Numbered from the stretch's first letter, positions 26,240 to 36,312 are shown. The stretch: DNA of 64,000 nucleotides from Vreelandella neptunia (GCF_022489065.1 NZ_JAKVTW010000014.1:1-64000), one strand, 5' to 3'. Program-made: numbers and translations. The notes: generated by a model not told the origin, from the sequence alone.

Positions 26240-27022
26240 ATGACAGATCTACTCTGGTACCAGTATGCGCTGATCGGGCTAATCTTTGCCTGGAGCGGTT
26301 TTGTGCGCACCAGCCTGGGGTTTGGTGGCGCCGTACTGGCGCTGCCCTTCCTGCTCTTGGTCACCAACGAGCCGCTGGTGTTCTTGCCGATTATTGCCAT
26401 CCATTTGCTGATTTTCTCTAGTTGGATTGCCTGGAACGGGCATCGGCAATTGCAGCAAGAGGGGAGTGGCGGAACTGCGCCGAAAAGCAATATTGATTGG
26501 GCTTATTTACGTAAAGCTCTAAAAATAATGATCATTCCCAAACTGATTGGGGTGGTAGGGCTGTTAACGCTGCCTGCTCAGGTCATGACCAGTATTATCT
26601 TCGGCATCGTCATTATCTACGCCATCGGTTATGTGCTGAACAAGCCTTTCAAGAGTAAGAATAAGTATGTGGACTATGTGTTGCTGGCGCTCGGGGGCTA
26701 TGTCAGTGGCACTTCGCTGATTGGTGCGCCGCTGATTGTGGCGGTATTCGCCGTACATGTGGCTAAGGAGCAGCTGCGGGATACCATGTTTGTGCTGTGG
26801 TTTATCCTGGTGGTGATTAAGATGGTCTCGTTCTTGATTGCGGGAGTGGATCTGCAGTTAATCCACCAGCTATGGTTGCTGCCCTGCGCCTTTATTGGTC
26901 ATTTGGTCGGCGAGAAAGCCCACCGCTATATGCTCAAAGCGGACACCGGGCTGTTCTTCCGCGTACTGGGCGCGGTGCTGATTCTGGTCAGCGTGGTGGG
27001 GTTAATTCACCCGCCAGCTTAA
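26240..27022 (+). CDS. TauE/SafE family membrane exporter
   Basis: A 260-residue polytopic membrane protein with about seven or eight hydrophobic spans in the two-repeat pattern of TauE/SafE. The first repeat has SLGFGGAVLALPFLLL, the second LALGGYVSGTSLIGAPLIVA. The family exports sulfite, sulfoacetate or other organic anions; the substrate here is not known. It lies 21 bases after the helicase gene and may share its transcript. Its 3' end overlaps the end of the opposing MFS gene by 4 bases. No strong Shine-Dalgarno precedes ATG 26240. Confidence 0.82.
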   Translation: MTDLLWYQYALIGLIFAWSGFVRTSLGFGGAVLALPFLLLVTNEPLVFLPIIAIHLLIFSSWIAWNGHRQLQQEGSGGTAPKSNIDWAYLRKALKIMIIPKLIGVVGLLTLPAQVMTSIIFGIVIIYAIGYVLNKPFKSKNKYVDYVLLALGGYVSGTSLIGAPLIVAVFAVHVAKEQLRDTMFVLWFILVVIKMVSFLIAGVDLQLIHQLWLLPCAFIGHLVGEKAHRYMLKADTGLFFRVLGAVLILVSVVGLIHPPA

Positions 27023-28233
27023 AGTTGGCTGTCTGCCTGGAGCGTCGTTCTACTCAAAATAGTCAGGGCGACGGCGAACAGACAGCAGATCACCGCCATA
27101 GCGATAAAAACGCTGCGCAGTGAGCCGAGCCAAATCACGGCGGGGGCGACCACCACGGGAGAGATAAACTGACCAAAAAAGAAGGTCGAGGTAAAGCCGC
27201 CAAATACCCGACCGCGCACCCGTTGAGGAGTGATGCGCATGAGCCAGGTGGTGGTGTTAGGCATAAAGGCGCCCAGGCCAAAGCCTGAGATCGCCGCACC
27301 TACAATGGCCATGGCATAGCTCTCAGTGAATCCTACGATCAAAAATCCGCTGGCCGCCAGCAAGAACCCTAAGATATAGATCGTCATCACCGACAAAAAT
27401 GGCTTGTAGTAGCCATAGCCAAAGGCAACGATACTGGCCGTTAGGGCTGACATGGAGAGCGCGATGCCAATGGCCATGCCACTGATCTGGCCCTGCTGAG
27501 AGAGTAAAAAGGGAAGCTGGGCAGGGAACATATAAAACATCGCCATGCTGATCATGGCAATAAAGTAACCCAGTCCAGTACGCCCATAATCCACCTTAAC
27601 GGGGGCGTCGGCGATATCAGTATTCACACTACTCTGAGTACGTGGTTCCTTTAGCATTGCCCAAGCGTAGGGCAGCAGCAGAACGCCGGTCAGGTAGAGT
27701 AAAAACGGCCCGCGCCAGCTCCAGTCAGAAAGGATCCCGCCCAGGTTAATGAAGATAACCCCGCCCAGGGCCATGCAGCTACTCTGCAGGCCAAGGAAGC
27801 GCACGCGCTCAGGACCATCGAAGTAATCACCTACCAGGGTGGTGCTAATGCTGAGAATGCCAGCGACGGCAATGCCCATCAGTGCGCGAGAGCTTAACAG
27901 CAGATCCACTCTGTCGATGAAAAAGCCTGAAACTCCGGCAAAGCCGTAGATAAATAGCATTGCCAGCAGCAATTTCTTGCGCCCAAACCGGTCAGCCAGA
28001 TAGCCCATCAGTGGACTGAACAGCGTAATCATCAACGCCGGAATGGTCAGGATTAGCTGGATCAGCACCTGAGGCTGATCAGGGAAGTGGCGACTAATCC
28101 CCGGCAGCGCAGGCGCGATAATCGCCCCTGACATCACGGTCATGGTGCTGGCGAAGAGGAGTACGGCTTTAATATGAGCTAAATGGCTGATGGTCTGCTT
28201 CCACATCAAAAAAGGGGAGGAGGTAACGCACAA
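27019..28233 (-). CDS. MFS transporter (drug/H+ antiporter-like)
   Basis: A 404-residue major facilitator protein with 12 predicted spans. The loop 2-3 motif GYLADRFGRKKLLL (about residues 75-90) is the MFS motif A, and ALMGIAVAGILSISTTLVGDYF fits the motif B/C area. It resembles EmrD/Bcr-type effluxers; the substrate is unknown. GTG 28233 has GAGG just upstream (short spacing). ATG 28206 (MWKQTISH) is an alternative but follows a CT-rich stretch with no Shine-Dalgarno. It is convergent with the TauE/SafE gene. Confidence 0.82.
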   Translation of the reverse strand: MCVTSSPFLMWKQTISHLAHIKAVLLFASTMTVMSGAIIAPALPGISRHFPDQPQVLIQLILTIPALMITLFSPLMGYLADRFGRKKLLLAMLFIYGFAGVSGFFIDRVDLLLSSRALMGIAVAGILSISTTLVGDYFDGPERVRFLGLQSSCMALGGVIFINLGGILSDWSWRGPFLLYLTGVLLLPYAWAMLKEPRTQSSVNTDIADAPVKVDYGRTGLGYFIAMISMAMFYMFPAQLPFLLSQQGQISGMAIGIALSMSALTASIVAFGYGYYKPFLSVMTIYILGFLLAASGFLIVGFTESYAMAIVGAAISGFGLGAFMPNTTTWLMRITPQRVRGRVFGGFTSTFFFGQFISPVVVAPAVIWLGSLRSVFIAMAVICCLFAVALTILSRTTLQADSQL

Positions 28234-28509
28234 ACCTCAATCTTAGCATGTTTGTTAGCAGGCTAGGTATTGTCTCTTATGAACTAATAGCCGAGGGATC
28301 AAGCCGACGCCTCCTGGTGGTTCTGTTAATGGGTTTAGGTGTCGTGCGGTTCACTTCGTGGTAACCGGTGTATGGGTAAATGACCTGATAGTTAGTGGTC
28401 ACGAACCTCATGAGGCTGAAGATAGCTAGATTATCGTTTATCTAATAGGTTTGTTGGCGTCTATCTGTTATAGCTGGGGGTCTGACAGTACAGCAGTAGG
28501 GGCGATATC

Positions 28510-29466
28510 ATGGCGTTTCCGTCGAATGATAATGCAGACCAAATGGCGCATATTTTGCCAGTGACGGCCCTCCTGTTTGATAACAGCGGTGCAGCGATTT
28601 CCCTGTTCGATGATCAGGATCGGTTGCTGTATGGCAATCCCCAATACTATAACCTCATCTGCCACCCGCAAGGGGCGCGCCCCTGTTGGTCAGATATCGT
28701 GCGAGACAACTATGCCAAGGGCCAGGGGCTAATTGTTGAGACGGATGATATTGAGGGGTGGATTCAGACAGCGCTCGCAAAACGTCGCATACAAACCTAT
28801 CGCCAGTTCGAAATTGACGCATGGGATGGCCGCTGGCTGTTGATGACAGAAACACTGATTCCAGAGGTAGGCCTGCTCGGTATCGGTGTGGATATCACCC
28901 AGTCAAAGAACATTACCACTGCTTTAAAGCAGGAGTACCAGAATGCTTTGGTCAAAGCGGAAACCGATTTACTTACAGATATGGGCAATCGTCGGGCTCT
29001 AGAGCGTTTGCGTAAGATTCTAGTCAGTAAAGGGCAGCATTTTCAGGTGACGGCATTGATGATCGATATTGATCAGTTCAAACCCTACAACGATACCTTG
29101 GGACACCAACAAGGCGATTTTTGTTTGCAGCAAGTGGCCCGGTCGATTCGAACCAGCCTCAGAGTGAGCGAGGCTTACCCGATAAGGTTGGGCGGTGATG
29201 AATTCCTGGTGCTGATGCTGGGGGCGCCACTGTCACTCGCTCAGCAGGTGGCCCAGCGAATCAGAAATGGTGTGCGCAAAAGCGCCATCCCACATCCTAT
29301 GACAGACTCTGGATTAGTTACCCTAAGCATGGGCCTTGCTAGTCGGGAAATTGTCGATTCGGAAAGTCTTTCATTGCTTCTCAAGGACGCCGACGATGCG
29401 CTTTATCAGGCTAAACGTAGTGGGCGCGATCGTATTAACGGTCCTCACGGAGACTCTGAAGGTTAG
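28510..29466 (+). CDS. Diguanylate cyclase, PAS-like sensor plus GGDEF
   Basis: A 318-residue soluble protein. Residues about 10-135 form a PAS-like sensor (GAAISLFDDQDRLLYGNPQYY to LLGIGVDITQ). A short linker helix leads to a GGDEF domain from about 155 (DLLTDMGNRRALE), with MIDIDQFKPYNDTLGHQQGD and an intact RLGGDEFLV site near residue 230. It should make cyclic-di-GMP. The inhibitory RxxD site is altered to RVSE, so product inhibition may be weak. The 276 bases upstream hold no clear promoter but contain an imperfect hairpin near 28350 (GGTT-CAC/GTG-AACC). Confidence 0.87.
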   Translation: MAFPSNDNADQMAHILPVTALLFDNSGAAISLFDDQDRLLYGNPQYYNLICHPQGARPCWSDIVRDNYAKGQGLIVETDDIEGWIQTALAKRRIQTYRQFEIDAWDGRWLLMTETLIPEVGLLGIGVDITQSKNITTALKQEYQNALVKAETDLLTDMGNRRALERLRKILVSKGQHFQVTALMIDIDQFKPYNDTLGHQQGDFCLQQVARSIRTSLRVSEAYPIRLGGDEFLVLMLGAPLSLAQQVAQRIRNGVRKSAIPHPMTDSGLVTLSMGLASREIVDSESLSLLLKDADDALYQAKRSGRDRINGPHGDSEG

Positions 29467-29583
29467 GGGCGTTCAGGAGTACATTCAGAGGCTATCTAAA
29501 ACTTATCAATAAGAGAGCATGTAGCAGATAGTTAAAAGGACTTTTAATGCTTGCCACCCATTTGCAACCTCGCATCTATCCAA

Positions 29584-29622
29584 CAAAAAACGGCCACTTG
29601 CTGTATTAGCTAAGTGGCCGTT
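29584..29622 (-). terminator. Intrinsic terminator of tRNA-Pro
   Basis: An 11-bp stem (AACGGCCACTT / AAGTGGCCGTT) with a 12-nt loop is followed, on the minus strand, by a T run (TTTTTTG). It starts 15 bases past the encoded CCA end of the tRNA. Confidence 0.85.
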
Positions 29623-29636
29623 GTTAAAAGTGTTCT

Positions 29637-29713
29637 TGGTCGGAATAGCAGGATTTGAACCTACGACCTCTGCCTCCCGAAGGCAGCGCTCTACCAAGCT
29701 GAGCTATATTCCG
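29637..29713 (-). tRNA. tRNA-Pro (anticodon CGG)
   Basis: A 77-nt cloverleaf on the minus strand. The acceptor stem CGGAATA pairs with TATTCCG, then ACCA (encoded CCA). The D arm has AGCTCAGCTTGGTAGAGC, the anticodon stem-loop is CTGCC-TTCGGGA-GGCAG giving anticodon CGG, and the T arm is GTAGGTTCAAATCCTGC. It reads the CCG proline codon. It has its own promoter and terminator. Confidence 0.96.
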
Positions 29714-29747
29714 AAAGTTGCCGAGACATGCTCGACAACGGAGGTGG

Positions 29748-29776
29748 ATCATACTTAGCTGGGGGTGTTTTTTCAA
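29748..29776 (-). promoter_or_regulatory. Sigma-70 promoter of tRNA-Pro
   Basis: On the minus strand TTGAAA (29776-29771), a 17-nt spacer and TATGAT (29753-29748) lie about 35 bases before the mature tRNA 5' end. Spacing is ideal and each hexamer is one base from consensus. Confidence 0.7.
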
Positions 29777-29803
29777 GCCCTCAAGCAAGGGTTGTGGCGA
29801 ATT

Positions 29804-30808
29804 TTATGCTTGGCGATCAACCGCTAAGCGGGCTAATTGGGCCATGCTGTCGCGGTATACGCTGGGCGGCAGAGCATCTAACTGCTGCAGGGCTTTATCG
29901 GCCATTTCTTCGGCCCGCTGGCGGGTGTAGTCGAGAGCGCCGGTGGTGTGAATAATTTCCAGCACGGCGTCTAACTGTTCAAGCCCGCCATCGCGAATCA
30001 CTTGGCGAATCAGCTTGGCCTGTTCCGGCGTGCCCTGCTCCATGGCGTGGATCAGCGGCAGTGTCGGTTTACCTTCGGCTAAATCATCACCCACGTTTTT
30101 GCCCATAGCCTCGGCGTCGCCCTGGTAATCCAGCAGGTCGTCAATCAGTTGGAAAGCGAGCCCCAGGTAGCGACCATAATACTGAAGCGCTTGCTCTTGC
30201 TCCGGCGTTGCTTCTGCCAATACAGCACCACTATGGGAAGCCGCTTCAAACAGCATGGCGGTCTTGCCCAGAATGGTCTCGAAGTAATCATCCTCAGAGA
30301 TGCTGGGATTGCCGATATTGGTCAACTGCAGCACTTCGCCTTCCGCGATGATGCAGGTGGCGCCTGAAAGAATCGCCATAATGCGCATGGAACCCACATC
30401 GACCATCATCTGAAACGAGCGGGCATAAAGGAAATCACCCACCAATACCGAGGGCGCATTGCCCCAGGCGTCATTGGCGGTTTTCTTGCCGCGGCGCATA
30501 TGCGACTCATCCACCACGTCGTCATGCAACAGCGTGGAGGTGTGCATAAACTCAATCAGCGTGGCCAGGGGGATATGCTTGTCGCCGGTGTAGTTGAGAG
30601 AGCGGGCCGCCAGTAGCGCTAATAAAGGGCGCAAACGCTTGCCGCCGCTTTCGGTGATGTACTGGCCGATGGTTTCGACCAGCGGTACTTTGGAGTTCAA
30701 CTGCTCGACAATCGTCCGGTTGACGGCTGCGAAGTCATCGGCCACCACGGCGTGCAGCGGTGAAGGCGTTGGGCTGACGGGCTGGGCTGAGGAGACGTTA
30801 GCAGTCAT
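29804..30808 (-). CDS. ispB: Octaprenyl diphosphate synthase IspB
   Basis: A 334-residue trans-polyprenyl synthase. Landmarks are GGKRLRPLLALLAA, the first Asp-rich motif LLHDDVVDES (about residues 93-102), GNAPSVLVGDFLYARSF, GKTAMLFEAA and the second Asp-rich motif FQLIDDLLDYQG (about 219-230). IspB makes the octa- or nonaprenyl tail of ubiquinone from farnesyl diphosphate and IPP. It is divergent from rplU, the arrangement conserved across gammaproteobacteria. The upstream region carries a degenerate 13-nt tandem repeat. No strong Shine-Dalgarno precedes ATG 30808. Confidence 0.92.
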   Translation of the reverse strand: MTANVSSAQPVSPTPSPLHAVVADDFAAVNRTIVEQLNSKVPLVETIGQYITESGGKRLRPLLALLAARSLNYTGDKHIPLATLIEFMHTSTLLHDDVVDESHMRRGKKTANDAWGNAPSVLVGDFLYARSFQMMVDVGSMRIMAILSGATCIIAEGEVLQLTNIGNPSISEDDYFETILGKTAMLFEAASHSGAVLAEATPEQEQALQYYGRYLGLAFQLIDDLLDYQGDAEAMGKNVGDDLAEGKPTLPLIHAMEQGTPEQAKLIRQVIRDGGLEQLDAVLEIIHTTGALDYTRQRAEEMADKALQQLDALPPSVYRDSMAQLARLAVDRQA

Positions 30809-30851
30809 GGGATCCGTTCATCGCGGCAGATGGAGGCGGTAAGTGCCGCCC

Positions 30852-30930
30852 TTAGTTATGAATATACGTTTTGAACATACGTTGTGATCATACATTAGGG
30901 GTCATGCGTTGTGGTCATGCTATGGGGCCG
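30852..30930. repeat. Degenerate 13-nt tandem repeat between ispB and rplU
   Basis: Consecutive units are TTAGTTATGAATA (30852), TACGTTTTGAACA (30865), TACGTTGTGATCA (30878), TACATTAGGGGTCA (30891, 14 nt), TGCGTTGTGGTCA (30905) and a weaker TGCTATGGGGCCG (30918). The (T/G)GA(A/T)CA or GGTCA end and the GTT core recur. It may be a multi-site operator or a decayed expansion. Confidence 0.6.
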
Positions 30931-31008
30931 CCTGATGGGCGTCAAGACACGCGCAGCAGTTACGGTGTCGTATTAGTGGTCATTGGCGATTGACATTTGT
31001 CAGTAGTC

Positions 31009-31037
31009 TTGTGGTAAGTGAATATAGTCGCTATAAT
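31009..31037 (+). promoter_or_regulatory. Sigma-70 promoter of rplU-rpmA
   Basis: TTGTGG (31009-31014), a 17-nt spacer and a perfect TATAAT (31032-31037) precede a GC-rich discriminator (CCGCGACC). GC-rich discriminators are typical of stringently controlled ribosomal promoters. Predicted leader length is about 130 nt. Confidence 0.7.
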
Positions 31038-31174
31038 CCGCGACCCACTCATCATGCTCCCTGTCAGATGGCTCCAGAAGGGGCGCCACTCGCAGCAGGT
31101 CAATAAGAGCGGAAGGCGATGAGCGCCGGTTACGCGGGGCGTAGCTGGCATTAACGACAAGTCCGGAGAGCGAC

Positions 31175-31486
31175 ATGTACGCAATTATTAAAAGCGGTGG
31201 CAAACAGTACCGCGTTCAAGAAGGTCAAACCCTCAAGCTCGAGAAAATCGAAGTCGCTACCGGCGAAACGATTGAGTTTGATGAAGTGCTGATGGTCGCA
31301 GACGGCGATGACTTCAACATTGGTGCGCCGATGATTGGTGGTGCTAAAGTTTCTGCCGAGGTGGTTTCCCACGGCCGTGGCGATAAAGTAACCATCATCA
31401 AGTTCCGTCGTCGTAAGCACCACATGAAGCGTCAGGGCCACCGCCAGTGGTTCACTGAAGTCAAAATTACCGGAATTTCTGCGTAA
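31175..31486 (+). CDS. rplU: 50S ribosomal protein L21
   Basis: A 103-residue protein, the usual bL21 length. It opens [18 protein letters not shown], has [16 protein letters not shown] in the middle, and ends with the conserved [20 protein letters not shown]. It binds 23S rRNA in the large subunit. GGAGAG lies close before the ATG. It is followed 29 bases later by rpmA, the invariant rplU-rpmA pair. Confidence 0.98.
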   Translation: MYAIIKSGGKQYRVQEGQTLKLEKIEVATGETIEFDEVLMVADGDDFNIGAPMIGGAKVSAEVVSHGRGDKVTIIKFRRRKHHMKRQGHRQWFTEVKITGISA

Positions 31487-31515
31487 GCGGTCAATTCCCT
31501 TAGGAGGATTTTGCA

Positions 31516-31773
31516 ATGGCACATAAAAAGGCAGCTGGCTCCACGCGTAACGGTCGCGATTCCGAGTCCAAACGCTTAGGTGTGAAACTCTTCGGTGGCC
31601 AAGCGGCGACTGCGGGTAACATCATCGTGCGTCAACGCGGCACGCGTTTCCACGCCGGTACTGGCGTTGGTCTAGGTCGTGACCACACACTGTTCGCGCT
31701 GAGCGACGGTTTTGTGAAGTTTGAGACCAAAGGTCCGAAAAACCGCAAGTTTGTTAGCATCGTTTCTGCCTAA
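31516..31773 (+). CDS. rpmA: 50S ribosomal protein L27
   Basis: An 85-residue bL27 protein starting [16 protein letters not shown], the tail that reaches toward the peptidyl transferase centre, with [23 protein letters not shown] and a basic C-terminus. No cleavable N-terminal extension of the Firmicutes type is present. A strong AGGAGG precedes the ATG. An intrinsic terminator follows about 60 bases downstream. Confidence 0.98.
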   Translation: MAHKKAAGSTRNGRDSESKRLGVKLFGGQAATAGNIIVRQRGTRFHAGTGVGLGRDHTLFALSDGFVKFETKGPKNRKFVSIVSA

Positions 31774-31830
31774 ACGGTCAGCGTTGCGCTCGTAATTGGC
31801 TTAAATAGAGCTGTAAGAAAAGTTACGAGA

Positions 31831-31860
31831 AAAAAGGCCCCGCTATGGCGGGGCTTTTTT
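31831..31860 (+). terminator. Intrinsic terminator after rpmA
   Basis: GCCCCGC, loop TATG, GCGGGGC and six T residues, with an A run on the left side. It ends the rplU-rpmA transcript and implies a separate promoter for obgE in the following 135 bases. Confidence 0.88.
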
Positions 31861-31968
31861 GTCGGTTAAATCTCTTTTCCAATACGTTTTTCCACCATGC
31901 TTTATCACTATGTCTTTACCAGTATGCTAGTGGAAATAAAGGGTTGGAAAAAAAGTAGTGCATATTAG

Positions 31969-33183
<1,215 letters not shown>

Positions 33184-33230
33184 TGGTATTGAGCGGGTGC
33201 ATTCGGTAGTAAGCTTAAGGTAATAAGCTA

Positions 33231-33260
33231 AAAAGGGGCTGCGTTCGCGCGGCCCCTTTT
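33231..33260 (+). terminator. Intrinsic terminator after obgE
   Basis: AAAAGGGGC pairs with GCCCCTTTT; inside it GCG and CGC close a TTCG tetraloop. The stem ends in four T residues then G, making a compact, very stable hairpin 47 bases past the obgE stop and 28 before proB. Confidence 0.85.
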
Positions 33261-33287
33261 GTAAGTGTCTGATTGAGGCGGGGTGGC

Positions 33288-34427
33288 ATGGAAAGTAACG
33301 AGCAAATCCTGGGGCGTAGCGCGCTAAGCCGTGCGCGGCGTGTCGTTGTGAAGATCGGCAGTGCGCTACTCACTAACGATGGTCGCGGCCTTGACGAAAC
33401 CGCCATCGGCGGCTGGGTGGATCAAATCGCCGCCCTGCATCAGCAAGGCATTGAAGTGGTACTGGTCTCCTCCGGCGCCGTTGCCGCTGGCATGGTGCGT
33501 CTTGGCTGGCAGGTGCGCCCCAGCGCCGTGCATGAGCTTCAGGCAGCAGCAGCCGTTGGCCAAAATGGCTTAACCCAGTGCTATGAGCAGCACTTTGCTC
33601 GTCACGGAATGTTGACCGCGCAGATTCTGCTTACCCATGATGATCTCTCCAATCGCAAGCGCTACCTTAATGCGCTTTCTGCGCTGCGCACGCTGGTAGA
33701 GATGCGCGTGGTGCCGGTAATCAATGAAAACGATACCGTGGTCACTGATGAGATTCGCTTTGGTGATAACGACACCCTGGGGGCGCTGGTCGCTAACCTG
33801 TTGGAGGCTGATGCACTGCTGCTGTTAACCGACCAGGAAGGCCTGTTTGACGCCGACCCTCGCCACAACCCGAATGCCCAGATGATTGCTGAAGGACGCG
33901 CCGACGACCCGCGCCTGGCGGCAGTGGCGGGCAGCGGAGGCGCGCTGGGGCGGGGCGGTATGAGTACTAAAGTGCGCGCGGCGCAATTAGCCGCGCGCTC
34001 CGGTGCGGTGACGGTGATTGCCAGCGGCCGCCAGCCAGATGTTATCAACCGCATCATGGCGGGCGAAGCGTTAGGTACGCTGCTGCGGCCTGATCAGGTA
34101 CCCATGGCGGCGCGCAAGCGCTGGCTAGCTGGTCAGTTACAGGTGCGCGGCACGCTGGTGCTGGATGCCGGTGCGGTGAAAGTGCTGCGCGATAAAGGCT
34201 CTAGCCTGTTGGCGGTTGGGGTGCGCAATGTGCAGGGCAGCTTTAAGCGTGGCGATATGGTGGTGTGCGTAGATGAGCAGGGCGCGTCTGTGGCCAAAGG
34301 CTTGGTCAACTACGGTGCCGATGAAGCGCGCCAGTTAGCGGGCCAGCCCAGTCACCAAATTGAAGCGATCCTGGGTTATGTGGAAGCCCATGAGCTGATT
34401 CATCGCGATAATCTTGTCGTTGTCTAA
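33288..34427 (+). CDS. proB: Glutamate 5-kinase
   Basis: A 379-residue enzyme with an N-terminal amino-acid kinase domain and a C-terminal PUA domain (from about 283). Landmarks are [53 protein letters not shown] and [12 protein letters not shown]. It phosphorylates glutamate, the first step of proline synthesis, and proline matters for osmotic tolerance. ATG 33288 (GAGG about 9 bases upstream) was chosen over an in-frame TTG at 33273. A terminator separates it from obgE, though the order obgE-proB is common. Confidence 0.95.
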   Translation: MESNEQILGRSALSRARRVVVKIGSALLTNDGRGLDETAIGGWVDQIAALHQQGIEVVLVSSGAVAAGMVRLGWQVRPSAVHELQAAAAVGQNGLTQCYEQHFARHGMLTAQILLTHDDLSNRKRYLNALSALRTLVEMRVVPVINENDTVVTDEIRFGDNDTLGALVANLLEADALLLLTDQEGLFDADPRHNPNAQMIAEGRADDPRLAAVAGSGGALGRGGMSTKVRAAQLAARSGAVTVIASGRQPDVINRIMAGEALGTLLRPDQVPMAARKRWLAGQLQVRGTLVLDAGAVKVLRDKGSSLLAVGVRNVQGSFKRGDMVVCVDEQGASVAKGLVNYGADEARQLAGQPSHQIEAILGYVEAHELIHRDNLVVV

Positions 34428-34440
34428 GTCAGCTCATGCG

Positions 34441-35484
34441 TTAACGTGCCGCTGGCGGCAGAGGTACTTGGCGCGGCCACTCATCGGGTACCAAAAAGAG
34501 CCGCTCATAGCGCTGTTCATCGTGCCCTTTCGCTGAGTAACACAGCATCACTTGCTGAGGTGAACGCCAAGCGTGAACCTGTTGAATAATGACGGGTAGC
34601 ACCTCTTCAGCAGGGCGAAATGCACTGTGTGGCGGCGGTGATAGCCAGTGTGGCTTTTCAAGCCAGACCATTCTCGGCATAGCTGAAAAGCGGGCTGCCA
34701 TCTCGGGCCAGTCGCGTAAGTAGCACCAAGTCCCCCGGCGGTGATCGGTCGTTGCGCCTTCCGGCGCTGGCATCGTTGCGTGCCAGGGGTAATACAGTAC
34801 GCCAGGCATCGCCAATCGCTGCATTAGCTGCTCGCCAAAACCCGTGCCAGAAACGCCAAGATCTCGGGGCGCTAGCCAGTGGGCGAGGGTTTCCAATGCA
34901 GGTGGCGTGGTGGAGAGCGGCAGTTGATGGCGCCGCAGGTGAGCGCACTTAAGCGCTAGGCTGTCTAACCCACCCGGGCCAATCCAGCGGCTTTGGCTGG
35001 TGGGGGCGCCAGGCCCTTCAGGCAGCCCCAGGTAGAACTTAATCGCTACTTCCAAATGCACGGGGGCTGGATTGCCGCGGGTGCGGTAGAGCATATCCAG
35101 CTCGCCCAGCGTGGTGCGCTTTCGGCTGATGCGCACGTTGCGGGCTAGCAGCCGTGTATTTGGTGCGTGATCTAACAGCGTATGCCACAGGCGTTCATGG
35201 TAATGCCCCATGCGCATTGCGCGGCTGCCGTTTAGAGTGTTTAACGGCGGTCGGCCCAATTGACGAAGCCAAGACAGCAGCGTGTGCTCTAGCCCCAGCT
35301 CTTCAAGGGTAGGGCGGCCAGCGCATGGAATGGGTGGCGGTAGCTTCACTAGATCCGGTGTGACGGCCAGCCAAGCAATATCGCGTAATACGGGATCACT
35401 TAGCACGGTATCAAGTCGCCCTGTCTCCATTAGCAGCAATGGGTCTGCAGCCTCTAGCGCACCATAAACACCTTCATTAAGCAC
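34441..35484 (-). CDS. DUF1853 family protein
   Basis: A 347-residue protein of the DUF1853 family. Landmarks are RMGHYHERLWHTLL (about residues 91-104), LGELDMLYR (about 126-134), HLEVAIKFYLG (about 143-153) and WIGPGGLDSLALKCAHLRRHQL (167-188). The order Glu, Asp, Glu-x-x-x-Lys resembles a PD-(D/E)XK nuclease core, which is an inference. No signal peptide or membrane span is seen. It is convergent with proB (13 bases apart) and stands alone. Function unknown. Confidence 0.75.
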   Translation of the reverse strand: MLNEGVYGALEAADPLLLMETGRLDTVLSDPVLRDIAWLAVTPDLVKLPPPIPCAGRPTLEELGLEHTLLSWLRQLGRPPLNTLNGSRAMRMGHYHERLWHTLLDHAPNTRLLARNVRISRKRTTLGELDMLYRTRGNPAPVHLEVAIKFYLGLPEGPGAPTSQSRWIGPGGLDSLALKCAHLRRHQLPLSTTPPALETLAHWLAPRDLGVSGTGFGEQLMQRLAMPGVLYYPWHATMPAPEGATTDHRRGTWCYLRDWPEMAARFSAMPRMVWLEKPHWLSPPPHSAFRPAEEVLPVIIQQVHAWRSPQQVMLCYSAKGHDEQRYERLFLVPDEWPRQVPLPPAAR

Positions 35485-35666
35485 GGATTGCTCCTCAACA
35501 CGTTAATTGAATCGGCGCTGTGGTTTGGCCGCTAACGGTTACGCAATAGACGTTATAACGATAACCCTTTGGCGTACTACTCTAGCTAGGGGGGAGAGGC
35601 GAGGGAAGCGTGTTAAGGGGGATGTTGAGGAAGGGGGCTAAAAGGGGAGCCACAGGCTAAAACGCA

Positions 35667-35690
35667 GCGGGCCCCCCGTAGGGAGCCCGC
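35667..35690 (-). terminator. Terminator-like hairpin after the PepSY gene
   Basis: GCGGGC and GCCCGC enclose a partly paired CCC/GGG centre. On the minus strand it sits just past the PepSY stop and is followed by TGCGTTTTAG, a weak T run. Confidence 0.6.
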
Positions 35691-35699
35691 AAAGCGATA

Positions 35700-36176
35700 T
35701 TAATCGCGGTCAATTTGGGTAACTTCGGAAGAGCCCTGACGTACGCTGATTTCTAGCTCACGGCCATTTTCACCGCGGCCTTCGATATCGATGATGCCGC
35801 TCTTATCAATATCAAGATCTTCGAACTCAACCATGCCTTCCTGGCTGGCAACGTCTAAGGCTTGGCGAATATCGTCTTCGCTCATGCCCCAGGCACCGGT
35901 GATCAGGCGCTCACGTTTCTCTTGTAGCGTTTCACCGTTATCGAGGGAGAATTCCACATCGGCGTACCACTCATCGTCCAACCAACCTTCGACTTCTACG
36001 CGGCCACGGCTTTTAATGCTAACTTCTTCGTAGTGGCTGAAGCCGTAATCATTGGCGTGGGTCAAGACGTCATCGATGCGATCCATCGGCAGCGAATCGG
36101 CCTGGGCAGTGCCCGCAGCAGCGGCAAGCAGCAGAGCAGAGGTCGGGATCAGCAGCATTTTTTTCATGGTGTTCAT
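35700..36176 (-). CDS. Periplasmic PepSY-domain protein
   Basis: A 158-residue protein with a Sec signal peptide (MKKMLLIPTSALLLAAAAGTA to QA/DS). The mature part has two PepSY-like repeats: IDDVLTHANDYGFSHYEEVSIKSRGRVEVEG (landmark, residues 34-64) and DDIRQALDVASQEGMVEFEDLDID near the C-terminus, both ending in acidic beta strands. PepSY proteins often modulate periplasmic enzymes or sensor kinases. ATG 36176 was chosen because AAGGAA lies 6 bases upstream. It is divergent from a second PepSY gene that leads into a two-component system. Confidence 0.8.
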   Translation of the reverse strand: MNTMKKMLLIPTSALLLAAAAGTAQADSLPMDRIDDVLTHANDYGFSHYEEVSIKSRGRVEVEGWLDDEWYADVEFSLDNGETLQEKRERLITGAWGMSEDDIRQALDVASQEGMVEFEDLDIDKSGIIDIEGRGENGRELEISVRQGSSEVTQIDRD

Positions 36177-36295
36177 ATCAAATTCCTTCTTTGCGTAGTT
36201 AAACGTGAATGTCTGTACAACAGTTAATACCGGCATCCAGCGAATGCGACAGGGAATTTATACCACCGCGATACTTTCCTTAAGCTGACAAAACT

Positions 36296-36312
36296 GTTCA
36301 TCTAACGTTCAT
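36296..36312. promoter_or_regulatory. Direct hexamer repeat, candidate response-regulator site
   Basis: GTTCAT-CTAAC-GTTCAT gives two identical hexamers 11 nt apart in the divergent region between the PepSY genes, 24 bases before ATG 36336. OmpR/PhoB-family regulators bind such 6-5-6 direct repeats. The adjacent regulator is the natural candidate; a degenerate PhoB box is the alternative. Confidence 0.5.

Larger units (their letters stand above)
30809..31174. other. ispB-rplU divergent intergenic region
   Basis: 366 bases without a gene. The ispB-proximal part holds five to six degenerate 13-nt tandem repeats (30852-30930). The rplU-proximal part holds a sigma-70 promoter (31009-31037) and an approximately 130-nt rplU leader. 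The leader contains GGCGCC and GAGCGCCGG segments that could pair; no named leader motif was recognised. Confidence 0.7.

Noticed and set aside
28234-28509. Possible cyclic-di-GMP riboswitch before the diguanylate cyclase gene
   Set aside because: An imperfect hairpin is present, but the conserved core and tetraloop-receptor elements of known riboswitch classes were not found.
29506-29697. A 63-residue reading frame over the tRNA-Pro region
   Set aside because: It covers the tRNA gene and its terminator; the C-terminal-like residues come from tRNA sequence, a common artefact.
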